64,000 nt of DNA. Source: Fragilaria crotonensis (lineage: Eukaryota; Bacillariophyta; Fragilariophyceae; Fragilariales; Fragilariaceae). This document shows positions 62,827 through 64,000 of this stretch, piece after piece. How positions within the stretch are numbered: position 1 is the first letter of the stretch; every line of letters starts with the position of its first letter. Location: assembly GCA_022925895.1 (NCBI GenBank), contig JAKSYS010000028.1:62001-126000 (forward strand), given 5' to 3'. A program made the translations under genes and the position numbers. The notes beneath the pieces were generated by a model. That model worked only from the letters and a program-made list of their open reading frames with translations. It was not told where the DNA came from and ran no database searches.

Positions 62827-64000
62827 GTTTTCTTCGATATTGGCAAGGTGTAATGTGAAGATTGAATGGTGCGAGCCACGCTCAAATGATGTACTCAGTA
62901 ACGATTAGCTGGCCGAGGGGAAGTGGCAGAAGTGAACGCGCGGATCCGACTGAAATGTACTTCGTCGACAAAGCAAAACAGAGAAAATGAGAATTGTCAT
63001 GCGCATACAAGACTTGACAAGGGAGGCAATACATACGCGATCAACGATTTAGGCCGGTACAACTTGTACCGAGTGTAGTACAAGTACTACTTTCTAGAGT
63101 TACCTTGAACGCCGAAACTGCATGTACTCGCAGTATTGTACTACAGTCACAAGTTCCAGGAAGTACCTGGAATCCATATCACACACCAGTTCATACGCCA
63201 AACTCCGAGTAGACTAATACAAGAGGGTGCCTCGTAAACTGAATGGCCAAGGATGCATGTTTCAGTTTTGATTGATTCGTGGAACCCCAGGTTCAATTGA
63301 ATCTTGACTAGAGTGCATGTCTGCATGTCCGTATCTGCGTCAGTCCGGCGCACATTTTCGATGTCATTCTTTTGCCTGGATTCTGGATGCTGGGGAGGTC
63401 CGAGGTCCGCAAGACGGTATCTAACTCGAGCAAGGTGGCTTACCTCTTGCCGGACCTTCCTGATGTATCATACAACTTATGTAGCCTAACCTAAGGCATA
63501 TAAAGTCAATTTGTTGTGATGGTGGCATAGAAGTGTAGTAGGAAGTCAACTTTGTTCAGCCAGCACTGGCTCCGTTGCTTTAATGGGGATTCAGGATTAG
63601 AAGTCCATTACACATCCATGTGTTTCTTTGAACTTCCAAAATAGTTAATCCAATGCAACAGGACAATTCTTCTAGCAGTCTTGCTAAATTGCATCATTGA
63701 CTCATCTCACAAATTTTCAAATCTTTTTGAATTGATTGTTGAGCACCTGTCAAAAGCTTTGTTCCCTTCATTTTCTTCCAAGGCCAGATTGTGATAGGCA
63801 CCTTTGTTTCACGTCCACAAGTATTCTGGGATGCCTTCATAGCCAGACACTTTTGTTGTGCAAAGACTTGGGAGTCAGCATGACTTCCACACATGAGCAT
63901 GATAAGAGCATGCAGCTCACCATAGCTCAAAGCTCATACTGCTCCTGTAGTTCATGCGGGTATATGTGTCTAGTAGTAGCATAAATGTTCAAGAATGCAA
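62827..64000. other. Right-edge intergenic region
   Basis: No confident gene. GTAC-rich DNA lies at 63057-63175. A weak minus-strand frame near the edge is listed separately. Confidence 0.45.
63694..63930 (-). other. Weak open frame at window edge, possible transposon fragment
   Basis: A 78-codon open stretch with no in-frame ATG at its start (the first codon is TTG). The text is Cys- and Lys-rich (MLMCGSHADSQVFAQQKC, QNTCGRETKVPITIWPWKK). It may be the tail of a gene or element that begins beyond the window. No family recognised. Confidence 0.2.

Noticed and set aside
63270-63310. tRNA-like T-arm (CCAGGTTCAATTGAATC)
   Set aside because: No matching acceptor, D or anticodon arms could be drawn around it.

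Overview
The window looks like nuclear DNA of a diatom, most likely a pennate species close to Phaeodactylum tricornutum. The reasons are eukaryotic genes with few, short GT-AG introns, compact spacing, signal-peptide plus AF-type plastid leaders on two proteins, Ty1/copia-type retroelements, and intergenic DNA dense in GTAC palindromes (AGTACT, GTACC). The species call is inference; I ran no search.

Layout. 0.4-31.6 kb is ordinary gene space. It holds a coiled-coil membrane protein, eIF3c, a plastid-type GNAT acetyltransferase, a four-helix membrane protein, a histone-fold protein, pyrroline-5-carboxylate reductase, a WbsX/GH99-like glycan enzyme, a sulfotransferase-like protein, AP-2 sigma, a cytochrome P450, a plastid coiled-coil protein, an ARM-repeat protein, a TARBP1/Trm3-type tRNA 2'-O-methyltransferase, a repeat-motif hypothetical protein, and a beta-helix protein of bacterial type preceded by a diverged tandem array. 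32.06-38.32 kb is a GC-rich tyrosine-recombinase retrotransposon with split direct repeats (a1-internal-b1-a2-b2). 38.3-41.4 kb is transposon debris including a decayed PIF/Harbinger-like transposase. 41.4-48.8 kb holds a CRAL-TRIO protein, a purple acid phosphatase and two convergent JmjC/cupin-8 paralogues. 49.24-51.91 kb is a young, internally deleted copia element with LTRs that match throughout by eye and a 6-bp target duplication. 52.3-62.8 kb holds a long unconventional myosin, an NSUN5-type rRNA m5C methyltransferase, a helicase-associated-domain protein and a LITAF-domain protein. The last 1.2 kb is mostly empty.

A pattern that cuts across the window is that many conserved genes lose frame by exactly one base, often at short homopolymers (myosin, NSUN5, TARBP1-like, P450, ARM, CRAL-TRIO, sulfotransferase-like, LITAF). 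The protein family match resumes immediately in the next frame. I read this mainly as base-calling error in an unpolished long-read assembly, not gene death. Gene boundaries given here therefore span such breaks and say so.

The most unusual element is the split-direct-repeat tyrosine-recombinase retrotransposon. Both terminal and internal repeat junctions can be read, and they fit a circular-intermediate, recombinase-mediated life cycle.
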